From assembly GCF_900101045.1 (NCBI RefSeq), contig NZ_FNFN01000005.1, positions 372,001 through 436,000 on the forward strand: a stretch of DNA of 64,000 nucleotides. Reading direction: 5' to 3'. The DNA is from Nocardioides sp. YR527 (lineage in GTDB: Bacteria; Actinomycetota; Actinomycetes; Propionibacteriales; Nocardioidaceae). How positions within the stretch are numbered: position 1 is the first letter of the stretch; each line of letters begins with the position of its first letter. This document shows, in pieces, positions 1 through 8,289 of the stretch. The position numbers were made by a program, and so were the translations under genes. The notes under the pieces are model-generated. The model did no database searches, was not told where the DNA came from, and saw only the letters and a list, made by a program, of their open reading frames with translations.

Positions 1-230
1 CCGTCCACGGATCCGCCCCCGACATCGCGGGGCAGGGCATCTGCAACCCCGTCGGTGCCATCGGCAGTGCCGGGCTGATGCTCGACCATCTCGGGCTCGC
101 CGATGAGGCCAAGCGCATCCAGCGTGCCATCGAGCGCACCTGTGCGTCCGGGATCCTGACGCCGGACGTGGGCGGCACGGCCACCACCCAGGACGTCACC
201 AGCGCGATCATCGACAACCTCGCCGACTGA
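1..230 (+). CDS. Isocitrate/isopropylmalate dehydrogenase-family protein, C-terminal part
   Basis: Only the last 75 or so residues lie in the window, read from base 3 to the TGA at 228-230. The segment HGSAPDIAGQGICNP followed by GGTATTQDVTSAI is typical of NAD-dependent beta-decarboxylating dehydrogenases (LeuB, tartrate dehydrogenase, NAD-isocitrate dehydrogenase). The HGSAPDIAG stretch belongs to the nucleotide-binding region. The fragment cannot separate LeuB from isocitrate or tartrate dehydrogenase. A strong hairpin follows at 255-285, so this is probably the last gene of its transcript. Confidence 0.8.
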   Translation, partial: VHGSAPDIAGQGICNPVGAIGSAGLMLDHLGLADEAKRIQRAIERTCASGILTPDVGGTATTQDVTSAIIDNLAD

Positions 231-254
231 CGTAGCGCCTCGACCGCGACCCGA

Positions 255-285
255 AACTGCTCCCCGTCCATGGCGGGGAGCAGTT
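255..285 (+). terminator. Rho-independent-type hairpin after the dehydrogenase gene
   Basis: AACTGCTCCCCG (255-266) pairs perfectly with CGGGGAGCAGTT (274-285) around a 7-base loop. It lies 24 bases after the stop codon. No long U-tract follows, which is common in high-GC actinobacteria. An ATG at 270 in the furA frame falls inside this hairpin, which argues against using it as a start. Confidence 0.7.
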
Positions 286-315
286 CGGCGTACGGGGTCA
301 GAATTTTCCATCCGT

Positions 316-346
316 TTCTTGACTCATTCAAGAATTGGCGTAGGCT
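316..346 (+). promoter_or_regulatory. furA promoter with palindromic FurA-type operator
   Basis: TTCTTGA (316-322) and TCAAGAA (328-334) form a perfect 7-bp inverted repeat with a 5-base centre. It overlaps a -35 hexamer TTGACT (319-324). The -10 hexamer TAGGCT is at 341-346 after a 16-base spacer. The layout resembles the autoregulatory FurA operator known from mycobacterial furA-katG. The predicted transcription start falls at or next to the GTG at 354, so the message is probably leaderless. Confidence 0.75.
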
Positions 347-353
347 CAGGGCT

Positions 354-785
354 GTGGGGAACGCGGACTACGAACAGCTGCTGAGAGGTGCCTCCCTGCG
401 CGTCACTCGCCCGCGAGTGGCCGTCCTGGGAGCCGTCACCGAGAACGCGCACGCCGATACCGAGACCATCCTCGGCGCGGTGCGCGAGCGGCTTCCGGAC
501 GTCTCCCATCAAGCCGTCTACGACTCCCTCGCCGCCCTCTCGGCGGCCGGGATCGTACGCCGCATCCAGCCGTCCGGCTCGGTGGCTCGTTATGAGACCC
601 GGGTCGGGGACAACCACCACCACGTGGTCTGCCGCTCCTGCGGGAACATCGCCGACGTCGACTGCGCCGTCGGCCATGCGCCTTGCTTGACGGCATCAGA
701 CGACAACGGCTTCGTCGTCGACGAGGCCGAGGTCATCTACTGGGGCACCTGTCCGCAGTGCCAGGCCGCCCAGGGCAAGAACTGA
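354..785 (+). CDS. furA: Fur-family repressor, FurA type
   Basis: This 143-residue regulator is expected to repress the following catalase-peroxidase gene and itself in response to iron and peroxide. The N-terminal winged helix contains LRVTRPRVAVL and the recognition region SHQAVYDSL. The dimerisation domain carries the metal-site signature RVGDNHHHVVCRSCG (His88-90, Cys93, Cys96) and a second pair CPQC (Cys133, Cys136). The GTG at 354 is preferred because it sits just downstream of a good -10 box and gives the usual family length. The in-frame ATG at 270 lies in the upstream terminator. katG starts 41 bases after the stop codon, the classic furA-katG arrangement. Confidence 0.93.
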   Translation: MGNADYEQLLRGASLRVTRPRVAVLGAVTENAHADTETILGAVRERLPDVSHQAVYDSLAALSAAGIVRRIQPSGSVARYETRVGDNHHHVVCRSCGNIADVDCAVGHAPCLTASDDNGFVVDEAEVIYWGTCPQCQAAQGKN

Positions 786-826
786 GCAGCGCAGCAAATG
801 ATCCGAACAAGAAGGACTGGAACCTG

Positions 827-2977
827 ATGTCTGAAGAGTCCGTGAGCAAGTGCCCGGTCATGAACGCCGGCCGCGTTCACCCGACCGTCGGCAGCGCCAA
901 CCAGGAATGGTGGCCCAACAAGCTCAACCTGAAGATCTTGGCCAAGCATCACCCCGCGGCCAACCCGGTCGACCCCGACTTCGACTACAAGACGGCCTTC
1001 GAGGCTCTCGACCTGGACGCCGTCAAGGCTGACATCGCCGCGGTCCTGACCGACTCCAAGGACTGGTGGCCGGCCGACTTCGGCAACTACGGCCCGTTCA
1101 TGATCCGCCTCGCGTGGCACGCCGCGGGCACCTACCGCAGCCACGACGGCCGCGGTGGCGCCGGCAGTGGTCAGCAGCGCTTCGCGCCGCTCAACTCCTG
1201 GCCCGACAACGTCTCCCTCGACAAGGGCCGCCGCCTGCTGTGGCCGGTCAAGGCGAAGTACGGCCAGGCGCTCTCCTGGGCCGACCTGTTCGTGCTGGTC
1301 GGCAACGTCGCGCTGGAGACCATGGGTCTGAAGACCTTCGGCTACTCCGGTGGTCGCGAGGACGTGTGGGAGGCCGACGACGACGTCTACTGGGGTCCGG
1401 AGAAGGTCTGGCTCGACGACGAGCGCTACACCGGCGAGCGCGACCTGCAGGCGCCGCTGGCCGCTGTCCAGATGGGTCTGATCTACGTCAACCCGGAGGG
1501 CCCCAACGGCCAGCCCGACCCGCTGAAGTCCGCGGTGGACATCAAGGAGACCTTCCGCCGCATGGGGATGGACTCCGAGGAGACCGTCGCCCTGATCGCC
1601 GGCGGCCACACCTTCGGCAAGACCCACGGTGCCCACACCGACGACCTGATCGGCCCCGACCCGGAGGCCGCGCCCCTGGAGAACCAGGGCATCGGCTGGA
1701 AGAACGGCCACGGCACCGGTGTCGGCGCCGACGCGGTCACCTCGGGCCTCGAGGTCACCTGGACCTACCACCCGACCCGTTGGGACAACGAGTTCTTCCA
1801 CATCCTCTACGCCTACGACTGGGAGCTCACCGAGTCCCCGGCCGGCGCCAAGCAGTGGAAGCCGAAGAACAACGGCGGCGCCGACCTGGTGCCCGAGGCC
1901 TTCGGTGACGGCAAGCGCGAGCCGCGCATGCTCACCTCCGACCTCGCCCTGCGCGTCGACCCGGAGTTCGACGAGATCTCGCGCCGTTTCAAGGACGACC
2001 AGGACCTCTTCGCCGACGCCTTCGCCCGCGCGTGGTTCAAGCTGACCCACCGCGACATGGGCCCGAAGAGCCGCTACGCCGGCGCCGAGGTCCCGGCCGA
2101 GGACTTCGACTGGCAGGACCCGCTCCCCACCGGTTCCGCCGCCACCGACGACGCCTCGATCGCTGCGGCCAAGAAGGCGATCGCCGAGTCCGGCCTGACC
2201 GCTCAGCAGCTCGTCTCCACCGCCTGGAAGGCCGCTGCGACCTTCCGCAGCTCCGACAAGCGCGGTGGCGCCAACGGTGGTCGCATCCGCCTCGAGCCGC
2301 AGGTGTCCTGGAAGGTCAACCAGCCCGACGAGCTCAAGCCGATCCTCGCGAAGTTCGAGGAGATCGCGGCTGCGACCGGCGTCTCCTTCGCCGACGTACT
2401 CGTCCTCGCCGGTGGCGTGGGTGTCGAGCAGGCCGCGAAGGCGGCCGGCTACGAGGTGACCGTGCCGTTCACGGCCGGCCGCGTCGACGCCACCCAGGAG
2501 CAGACCTCCGAGGAGAACTTCGCCTGGCTCGAGCCGGTGGCCGACGGCTTCCGCAACTACGACTCCGGGTTCCTCAACCTGCCCTCCGAGTTCCTGTTCA
2601 TCGACCGCGCCAACCTCCTGGGCCTCTCCGCCCCGGAGGCGACCGTCCTCACCGGCGGCCTCCGCGTGATCGGTAACAACTGGGACGGCTCCGACCTCGG
2701 TGTCTTCACCAAGACCCCGGGCGCGCTGACGAACGACTTCTTCGTCAACCTGCTCGACTACGACCAGCAGTGGACCCCGTCCGCCGACGAGTCGACCTAC
2801 ACCAGCACCAACGGCTGGACCGGTTCGCGCGTCGACCTGGTCTTCGGCGCCAACTCCGAGCTCCGCGCCGTCGCCGAGCTCTACGCCGGCTCCGACGCCA
2901 AGGAGAAGTTCGTCAACGACTTCGTCAAGGCGTGGGTCAAGGTCATGGACAACGACCGCTTCGACCTGAAGAAGTGA
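827..2977 (+). CDS. katG: Catalase-peroxidase KatG
   Basis: A 716-residue bifunctional haem enzyme that removes hydrogen peroxide by catalase and peroxidase activity. Active-site residues are all visible: Arg94, Trp97 and distal His98 in RLAWHAAGTYR, Tyr220 in MGLIYVNPEGP, Met246, and proximal His261 in AGGHTFGKTHG. The Trp97-Tyr220-Met246 cross-link triad needed for catalase activity is therefore intact. Ser306 corresponds to Ser315 of the Mycobacterium tuberculosis enzyme by local alignment. The second, non-catalytic peroxidase-like half is full length. The ATG at 827 gives the conserved MSEESVSKCPV start. It is co-transcribed with furA and ends at a strong terminator. Confidence 0.97.
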   Translation: MSEESVSKCPVMNAGRVHPTVGSANQEWWPNKLNLKILAKHHPAANPVDPDFDYKTAFEALDLDAVKADIAAVLTDSKDWWPADFGNYGPFMIRLAWHAAGTYRSHDGRGGAGSGQQRFAPLNSWPDNVSLDKGRRLLWPVKAKYGQALSWADLFVLVGNVALETMGLKTFGYSGGREDVWEADDDVYWGPEKVWLDDERYTGERDLQAPLAAVQMGLIYVNPEGPNGQPDPLKSAVDIKETFRRMGMDSEETVALIAGGHTFGKTHGAHTDDLIGPDPEAAPLENQGIGWKNGHGTGVGADAVTSGLEVTWTYHPTRWDNEFFHILYAYDWELTESPAGAKQWKPKNNGGADLVPEAFGDGKREPRMLTSDLALRVDPEFDEISRRFKDDQDLFADAFARAWFKLTHRDMGPKSRYAGAEVPAEDFDWQDPLPTGSAATDDASIAAAKKAIAESGLTAQQLVSTAWKAAATFRSSDKRGGANGGRIRLEPQVSWKVNQPDELKPILAKFEEIAAATGVSFADVLVLAGGVGVEQAAKAAGYEVTVPFTAGRVDATQEQTSEENFAWLEPVADGFRNYDSGFLNLPSEFLFIDRANLLGLSAPEATVLTGGLRVIGNNWDGSDLGVFTKTPGALTNDFFVNLLDYDQQWTPSADESTYTSTNGWTGSRVDLVFGANSELRAVAELYAGSDAKEKFVNDFVKAWVKVMDNDRFDLKK

Positions 2978-3010
2978 CCTGAGGGCCGTACGTCACGGCG
3001 TACGCCTGAC

Positions 3011-3044
3011 ACGGAGGCCGGCTCCCCAAGGGGTCGGCCTCCGT
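3011..3044 (+). terminator. Terminator after katG
   Basis: ACGGAGGCCG (3011-3020) pairs perfectly with CGGCCTCCGT (3035-3044). Inside it CCCC (3024-3027) pairs with GGGG (3030-3033), extending the stem. It lies 33 bases after the katG stop and is followed by TGTCAT. Confidence 0.8.
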
Positions 3045-3107
3045 TGTCATACCCACCCGGGTAGGATCAACGGCCGCCGCAATCAGTCGCCTAGGTCAGG
3101 TGGAGCA

Positions 3108-5579
3108 ATGGAACACCGGAGCGCCGAGCCTCCGAAGGGTCCGACCGGCCCGCCGCCGTCGTGGCGACCGCCTCCGCCGCCTGCCGCACAGGCTCCTCGG
3201 GTCGTGCCGGAGCCGCCTCGGGCGTCCAGCCGACCGGGTGCGCGTCGGGCGGATCCCAAGCCGTCCGTGGCCCGCGACTGGCTCGCCAAGCTCGAGCCGG
3301 CCACGGCCTGGGCGGTCGAGAAGTGGGCCAAACGGAGCGACGGATCCGGGAGCACCAGGTCCGAGGGCGCCGGCGCTCGTCCACCGGCCACGACCTGGCG
3401 CCGCTGGGGGAAGGTCACGGCGAAGGTGGTGCTGGTCGGGTTCTTGGCCATCGCCCTGATCGGCTCGGTCGCGGCCATCGTGTCCTACAACCGGATCGCG
3501 GTGCCGGACCCGAACGCCGCCTTCGAGGTCGAGTCGTCCTTCGTCTACTACAACAACGCCAAGACCGAGCTCGGCCGTTACCAAGATGGTGACCAGAACC
3601 GGATCAAGCTCGACTCCGACGAGATCCCCGATCTGGTCAAGCACGCCGTGGTCGCTGCGGAGGACCGTACGTTCTACGAGAACAGCGGCGTAGACCTCAA
3701 GGGCATCGTCCGCACCGCCTTCACCAACACCACCGAGGGCACCTCCGGCGGTGCGTCCACGATCACCCAGCAGTACGTCAAGAACTACTACCTCAGCTCC
3801 GAGTACTCCTACTCGCGCAAGCTGAAGGAAGCGGTCATCGCCCTGAAGCTGACCCGGCAGAAGAGCAAGGACCAGATCCTCACCGACTATCTCAACACGA
3901 TCTACTTCAACCGCGGCGCCTACGGCATCGAGGCGGCCGCGAAGGCCTACTTCGCGAAGCCCACCAAGGACCTCTCCCTGCAGGAGACTGCGGCGCTGGC
4001 GGCGATCCTCAACAACCCGGCCGGCTTCGACCCGGCCAGCAGCACCTTCCGCGGCGAGGAGAAGCTGCTCGGCCGCTACCAGTACGTCCTCTCCGGCATG
4101 GTCGACCTCGGCTACCTGAAGCAGGCCGACGCCGACAAGGTGATGGAGAAGCTGCCGAAGTTCCCCACGAAGACCGTGCCGAGCCGGCTCGGCGGCCAGC
4201 GTGGCCACGCGCTCACCATGATCAAGGCCGAGCTGCTCGGCCTGAAGGGCGCCGACGGCAAGCCGCTGTTCACCGAGGAGGAGATCGACAGCGGTGGTCT
4301 GCGGATCACCTCCACCCTGTCGACGAAGGTGATGAAGGCGTCGGCCTCGGCGGCCAAGACCGTGAAGCCGAAGAACCGGAAGGCGTACGTCAAGGGCGAC
4401 CCGGACCAGAAGAACGCCCTGCACGTGGCGACCGCCTCGGTCGACGTCGGGTCCGGTGCGCTGCTCGGCTTCTACGGTGGCCAGGACTACCTCGACAGCC
4501 AGCACAACTGGGCCGCGACCGGTGGCCACGCCGGATCGACGATGAAGCCCTTCGCCACCGCCGCGGCGATCGCGAAGGGCTACTCGCTGAAGTCGACGTG
4601 GGCGGGTGACTCGCCGTTCACGACCTACACCGGGCAAGAGGTGGTCAACGAGGGTGAGCAGGCCGGGATCGCGGACGGGATGGACTACGGCCAGCACATC
4701 ACCATGCTCAAGGCGATGGAGCAGTCGGTGAACACGGCCTACATCGACATGACCGAGTCGATGGGTGGCCCCGAGGAGGGCCGCAAGGCGATCTACGACA
4801 CCGCGGTCGCCGCGGGGGTCGCGCCGGCGAAGGCGAACCCGAAGTTCCCGGGGATCCCCAGCACCACCACCGACTTCGACCACAAGACCGACGACCGGAT
4901 CGCGCTCGGCCGTGCCAACGTCAGCCCGATCAACATGGCCAACGCCTACGCCACGATCGCCGACGGCGGCTACCGCCACGACGTGCACGTGGTGAAGAAG
5001 GTCCGCGACCGCGCCGGCAACGTCCTCTACAGCTGGAACGGCCGCAAGAACGCCCGGCACGCGATCTCCGAGGACGTCGCCGCCGACGTGACGTACGCGA
5101 TGCAGGGCGTGGTGCAGAGCGGTTCCGGCCAGAAGGCGCAGAGCATCGGCCGGCCGGTGGCCGGCAAGACCGGCACCGGCACCTGCACCACCGCGCAGTA
5201 CGTCTGCTCGTCCTGGTTCGTCGGGTTCACCCCGCAGATCGCCACCGCCGTGCGTTACTCGCGCGGCAACGGCGAGGGCAAGCTCGACGGCGGCTGGATG
5301 CCGTCCTACTTCGGCGCCGACTATCCCACCGAGACCTGGGCGGCCATCATGGCGGATGCCATGGAGGGTAAGGAGGTCGAGAACTTCCCCGAACCCGTCT
5401 ACGTCGACGGCCAGGATCCCGAGTCCGGTCACGAGGAGGAGCTGATCGCTCCGCCTGCTCCGCCCGCACCGCCGGAGGAGGACGACGGCGAGAAGTGCGA
5501 CCCGGTCTCGGAGTTCTTCGGCACGTGCGACAACGGGAATGGCAACGGCAACGGAAACCCCTGGGAGGGGCGTCCGTGA
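3108..5579 (+). CDS. Bifunctional class A penicillin-binding protein (GT51 + transpeptidase)
   Basis: An 823-residue membrane-anchored enzyme that polymerises glycan strands and cross-links peptidoglycan. Residues 1-100 are a proline- and arginine-rich cytoplasmic tail, and one membrane segment spans about 106-126. The glycosyltransferase domain shows AVVAAEDRTFYENSGVD (catalytic Glu185), GGASTITQQYVKN and the RKLKEAVIALKL region. The transpeptidase domain has the STMK box (Ser477, Lys480), SVN (540-542) and KTGT (687-690). The tail ends with a Pro/Glu-rich segment and Gly-Asn repeats. The ATG at 3108 follows a GTGGAG ribosome site. It resembles actinobacterial PonA-type proteins; the exact paralogue cannot be named. 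Confidence 0.93.
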   Translation: MEHRSAEPPKGPTGPPPSWRPPPPPAAQAPRVVPEPPRASSRPGARRADPKPSVARDWLAKLEPATAWAVEKWAKRSDGSGSTRSEGAGARPPATTWRRWGKVTAKVVLVGFLAIALIGSVAAIVSYNRIAVPDPNAAFEVESSFVYYNNAKTELGRYQDGDQNRIKLDSDEIPDLVKHAVVAAEDRTFYENSGVDLKGIVRTAFTNTTEGTSGGASTITQQYVKNYYLSSEYSYSRKLKEAVIALKLTRQKSKDQILTDYLNTIYFNRGAYGIEAAAKAYFAKPTKDLSLQETAALAAILNNPAGFDPASSTFRGEEKLLGRYQYVLSGMVDLGYLKQADADKVMEKLPKFPTKTVPSRLGGQRGHALTMIKAELLGLKGADGKPLFTEEEIDSGGLRITSTLSTKVMKASASAAKTVKPKNRKAYVKGDPDQKNALHVATASVDVGSGALLGFYGGQDYLDSQHNWAATGGHAGSTMKPFATAAAIAKGYSLKSTWAGDSPFTTYTGQEVVNEGEQAGIADGMDYGQHITMLKAMEQSVNTAYIDMTESMGGPEEGRKAIYDTAVAAGVAPAKANPKFPGIPSTTTDFDHKTDDRIALGRANVSPINMANAYATIADGGYRHDVHVVKKVRDRAGNVLYSWNGRKNARHAISEDVAADVTYAMQGVVQSGSGQKAQSIGRPVAGKTGTGTCTTAQYVCSSWFVGFTPQIATAVRYSRGNGEGKLDGGWMPSYFGADYPTETWAAIMADAMEGKEVENFPEPVYVDGQDPESGHEEELIAPPAPPAPPEEDDGEKCDPVSEFFGTCDNGNGNGNGNPWEGRP

Positions 5580-5649
5580 TCTGAGACGCGTGCCCACCGA
5601 TCGAGATGACGAGTTGGTGGGCGTGTCCGGTCTCGGGCAGGATCTTCGC

Positions 5650-5780
5650 GAAGGTCACGACTGCCAGCGCGAAGCCCCGGCTTGCTGGCGGGCAACCCTC
5701 CCACGCGGTGGGGTGCTCCGGGTGACGACCAGGCCCTCGCCGAGGTGGCGCGGGCAAGCGCGTGCTTCGCCGGGCAGCCC
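5650..5780 (+). promoter_or_regulatory. SAM-IV riboswitch
   Basis: The leader closely matches the SAM-IV consensus that I know from actinomycetes. It shows GCCAGCG, then GCCCCGGCTTGCTGGC (5674-5689), GGCAACCCTCC (5691-5701), CGCGGTGGGGTGC, CCGGGTGA, GACCAGG and GCAAGCGCG (5754-5762). GGTC (5653-5656) can pair with GACC (5727-5730) as the closing stem. A small CGCC/GGCG hairpin near 5737-5750 precedes the GCAAGCGCG strand expected in the pseudoknot. It should bind S-adenosylmethionine and control the class V aminotransferase gene just downstream. Confidence 0.87.
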
Positions 5781-5812
5781 TGGGGGAGCCATGACCCCGA
5801 AGGGTGCCCCCA
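5781..5812 (+). promoter_or_regulatory. Probable riboswitch expression platform sequestering translation start
   Basis: TGGGGG (5781-5786) can pair with CCCCCA (5807-5812), and ACCC (5794-5797) with GGGT (5802-5805). The paired bases include the purine-rich ribosome site candidates and the first base of the ATG at 5812. This would allow translational control by the preceding SAM-IV aptamer. The folding is inferred by eye. Confidence 0.45.
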
Positions 5813-7134
5813 TGTCCCTGCTTCCGCTCGTCGGCTCGAAGACTCAGGTCCCGCTGCTGGACGGAACGACCACGACGTACGCCAACCTCGACGTGGCCGC
5901 GTCGGCGCCGGCGCTGCAGAGCGTGGCCGACCGGGTGGCCGAGGTCCTGCCCTGGTACGCCTCGGTGCATCGTGGCGCCGGCTATCTGTCCCAGGTCTCG
6001 ACCGCCCTCTACGAGGAGTCGCGCGCGACCATCGGCGCCTATGTCGGCGCCCGCGAGGACGACGTCACCGTCATCACCCGCAACACCACCGACTCGGTGA
6101 ACCTGCTGGCCGGCTGCGTACCCGGCCGGGTGCTCGTCCTCGACATCGAGCACCACGCCAACCTCGTCCCGTGGCGCCGCGTCGAGGCCGGCGTCACCGT
6201 GGTCGCCGGCCGGGACACCCTCGCCGGCACCATCGACGCCCTCGCCGGCGAGCTGGCCCGGGACAGCTTCGCCCTGGTCGCGATCACCGGCGCCTCCAAC
6301 GTCACCGGCGAGGCGCTGCCGGTCGGCGAGATCGTCACCCTGGCCCACGCCCACGGTGCCCGGGTCCTCGTCGACGGCGCCCAGCTGCTCGCCCACCGGC
6401 ACTTCTCGCTGGCCGCGACCGGCGCCGACTACGTCGCCTTCTCCGGCCACAAGCTCTACGCGCCCTACGGCGCCGGCGCCCTGGCCGGGCGTCGCGACTG
6501 GCTCGACGTCGGCACCCCCTACCTCGCCGGGGGAGGGGCGGTCGACGACGTCGAGGTGGGGGAGACCACCTGGCAGCCGGCGCCCGCACGCCACGAGGGC
6601 GGCTCGCCCAACGTCATCGGCGCCGCCGCGCTGGCCGTGGCCTGTACGACTCTCGGCGGTCTCCCGGCCGCCGACCTGGACCGCCACGAGGCGTCACTGA
6701 GGGGACGCCTCGTGGCCGGCCTGTCCGCGCTCGACGGAGTCGAGGTGATCCGGTTGTGGCCCGACTCCGACGAGCCGGTCGGGGTCGTCACCTTCACCGT
6801 CGACGGCATCGAGCCCGGCCATGTCGCGGCCTACCTCTCGGCCGAGCACGGTCTGGGCGTACGCGACGGCCGCTTCTGCGCCCAGCCGCTCCTCAAGCGC
6901 CTCGGGCTCACCGCCGGCGCGGTCCGCGCGAGCATCGGCATCGGCACCTCGCTCGCCGACGTGGACCGGCTGGTGGCCGGCGTACGGTCCCTGCTCGCCG
7001 GTCACGTCCGGGGTGACTACGTCCTCATCGACGGGGCCTGGACGCTGGCCGAGGACCCCCGCCCGCTCGTCGGCCCCGCCGGACTGACCCGCCTGGCCGA
7101 CACCGCCGGCTCCTGCGGCGCCACGGTTGGTTGA
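5812..7134 (+). CDS. Class V aminotransferase / cysteine desulfurase-like PLP enzyme
   Basis: A 440-residue fold-type I PLP enzyme related to SufS/CsdB. The Schiff-base lysine is Lys214 in AFSGHKLYAPYG. EHHANLVPW matches the His-containing motif of group II desulfurases. The usual RxGxHC loop appears as RDGRFCAQP, keeping a cysteine (Cys356) but with Phe for His. A C-terminal extension of about 60 residues is unusual. The SAM-IV riboswitch upstream implies a role in sulfur or methionine-cysteine metabolism. An alternative in-frame ATG at 5791 is possible. The stop codon and last two residues are contributed by a dispersed 49-bp repeat (7127-7175). Confidence 0.85.
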   Translation: MSLLPLVGSKTQVPLLDGTTTTYANLDVAASAPALQSVADRVAEVLPWYASVHRGAGYLSQVSTALYEESRATIGAYVGAREDDVTVITRNTTDSVNLLAGCVPGRVLVLDIEHHANLVPWRRVEAGVTVVAGRDTLAGTIDALAGELARDSFALVAITGASNVTGEALPVGEIVTLAHAHGARVLVDGAQLLAHRHFSLAATGADYVAFSGHKLYAPYGAGALAGRRDWLDVGTPYLAGGGAVDDVEVGETTWQPAPARHEGGSPNVIGAAALAVACTTLGGLPAADLDRHEASLRGRLVAGLSALDGVEVIRLWPDSDEPVGVVTFTVDGIEPGHVAAYLSAEHGLGVRDGRFCAQPLLKRLGLTAGAVRASIGIGTSLADVDRLVAGVRSLLAGHVRGDYVLIDGAWTLAEDPRPLVGPAGLTRLADTAGSCGATVG

Positions 7135-7175
7135 GCCGCCGGAGCCGCTAGGCGGAGGCGTGTCGAAACCAACAC
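7127..7175 (+). repeat. 49-bp palindromic dispersed repeat, copy 1
   Basis: This copy reads TTGGTTGAGCCGCC, then GGAGCCGCTAGGCGGAGGCG, then TGTCGAAACCAACAC. CCGCC pairs with GGCGG around GGAGCCGCTA, and the outer ends (TTGG, CCAA) are complementary. It matches copy 2 at 36957-37005 and copy 3 at 53502-53550 (opposite strand) with two or three differences. It overlaps the end of the aminotransferase gene and supplies its TGA. Confidence 0.85.
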
Positions 7176-7228
7176 AGCCGTCAACCGGGAGCCGGGATGG
7201 ATCCCGCGTCCGAGCGCGTTAAGACACT

Positions 7229-8284
7229 GTGAGCGAACGAGTGCATGGCGAGCGGAAGGTACGCGGCGGCAAGCTGGTCGTCGTCGATGCGACGGTCTCC
7301 GCTGACACGATCGACGATGTGGTCCTCTCGGGCGACTTCTTCCTGGAACCCGACGAGGCGCTGGGGTGGCTGACCGCGGCGCTGGAGGGGCAATCTGTCG
7401 ACGTGTCCCTCGACCAGCTGACCGCGGACCTGGACGCCGCGGCCCGCGATGCCGATCTGGTCGGCTTCGGGACCCGCGACATCGCCCTGACGGTGCTGCG
7501 CGCACTGGGCAGGGCCACGACCTGGGACGACCTCGACCTCGAGATCGTCGAGACCGGGCCGCTGGAGCCGCAGATGCAGATGGCCCTCGACGAGGTCATC
7601 GTCCGCCAGGTCGCCGAGGGCCGCCGAGCCCCCAACCTGAGGTTCTGGGACTGGGCGAGCAGCGCGGTCGTGATCGGCAGCTACCAGTCGATCTCCAACG
7701 AGGTCGACGAGGCCGCCGCCGAGCGGCACGGCATCGAGGTCGTACGCCGCATCTCCGGTGGCGGCGCGATGTTCGTCGAGCCGGGCAACACGATCACCTA
7801 CAGCCTCGCCGTCCCCGACACGCTCGTGGCCGGCATGTCCTTCCAGGAGTCGTACGCCTTCCTCGACGAGTGGGTGCTGCGCGGCCTGCGCAGCGTCGGC
7901 ATCGAGGCCGCCTACGCCGGTCTGAACGACATCGCCTCGCCGGTCGGCAAGATCGCCGGCGCCGCCCAGAAACGGATCCCGGGCGGCGTCCTGCACCACG
8001 TCACGATGGCCTACGACATCGACGCCGACAAGATGCTCGAGGTGCTCCGGATCGGCCGGGAGAAGATGTCCGACAAGGGCACCCGGAGCGCGGCCAAGCG
8101 GGTCGACCCGATCCGTTCCCAGACCGGGCTGAGCCGCGAGAAGGTCATCGACGCGCTGCTGACGGAGTTCGAGCAGAGCTTCGGCGCGGCGTACGTCGGC
8201 CTCGACCAGGCCACGATCGAGGAGGCCGCGGCGCTGGTCGAGAGCAAGCACGGGACCCCGGCCTGGCGCGCGAGGGTGCCGTAG
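7229..8284 (+). CDS. Lipoate-protein ligase / lipoyltransferase family protein with N-terminal accessory domain
   Basis: A 351-residue protein of the biotin/lipoate ligase superfamily, predicted to attach lipoate or octanoate to a lysine of 2-oxoacid dehydrogenase or GcvH domains. Residues about 10-100 (VRGGKLVVVDATV, DVVLSGDFFLEPDEAL) resemble the accessory domain normally found at the C-terminus of LplA. The catalytic domain follows, with RRISGGGAMFVEPGN as a variant of the RRxSGGGxVxHD motif and the lysine region SPVGKIAGAAQKR. The domain order is thus inverted relative to E. coli LplA. The GTG at 7229 is chosen; a downstream GTG at 7241 is possible. Confidence 0.8.
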   Translation: MSERVHGERKVRGGKLVVVDATVSADTIDDVVLSGDFFLEPDEALGWLTAALEGQSVDVSLDQLTADLDAAARDADLVGFGTRDIALTVLRALGRATTWDDLDLEIVETGPLEPQMQMALDEVIVRQVAEGRRAPNLRFWDWASSAVVIGSYQSISNEVDEAAAERHGIEVVRRISGGGAMFVEPGNTITYSLAVPDTLVAGMSFQESYAFLDEWVLRGLRSVGIEAAYAGLNDIASPVGKIAGAAQKRIPGGVLHHVTMAYDIDADKMLEVLRIGREKMSDKGTRSAAKRVDPIRSQTGLSREKVIDALLTEFEQSFGAAYVGLDQATIEEAAALVESKHGTPAWRARVP

Positions 8285-8289
8285 GCCGC

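Noticed and set aside
270..353. Extended furA start at ATG 270
   Set aside because: It would begin inside the terminator of the preceding gene and run through the furA promoter and operator. The GTG at 354 gives the family length.
3096..5597. An 833-codon open frame on the minus strand antisense to the penicillin-binding protein gene
   Set aside because: Its translation is a Val/Leu/Arg/Gly-rich composition typical of the opposite strand of high-GC genes. The plus-strand frame has clear GT51 and transpeptidase motifs. The same applies to long antisense frames over katG, leuS, lepA, dnaE2 and dnaJ.
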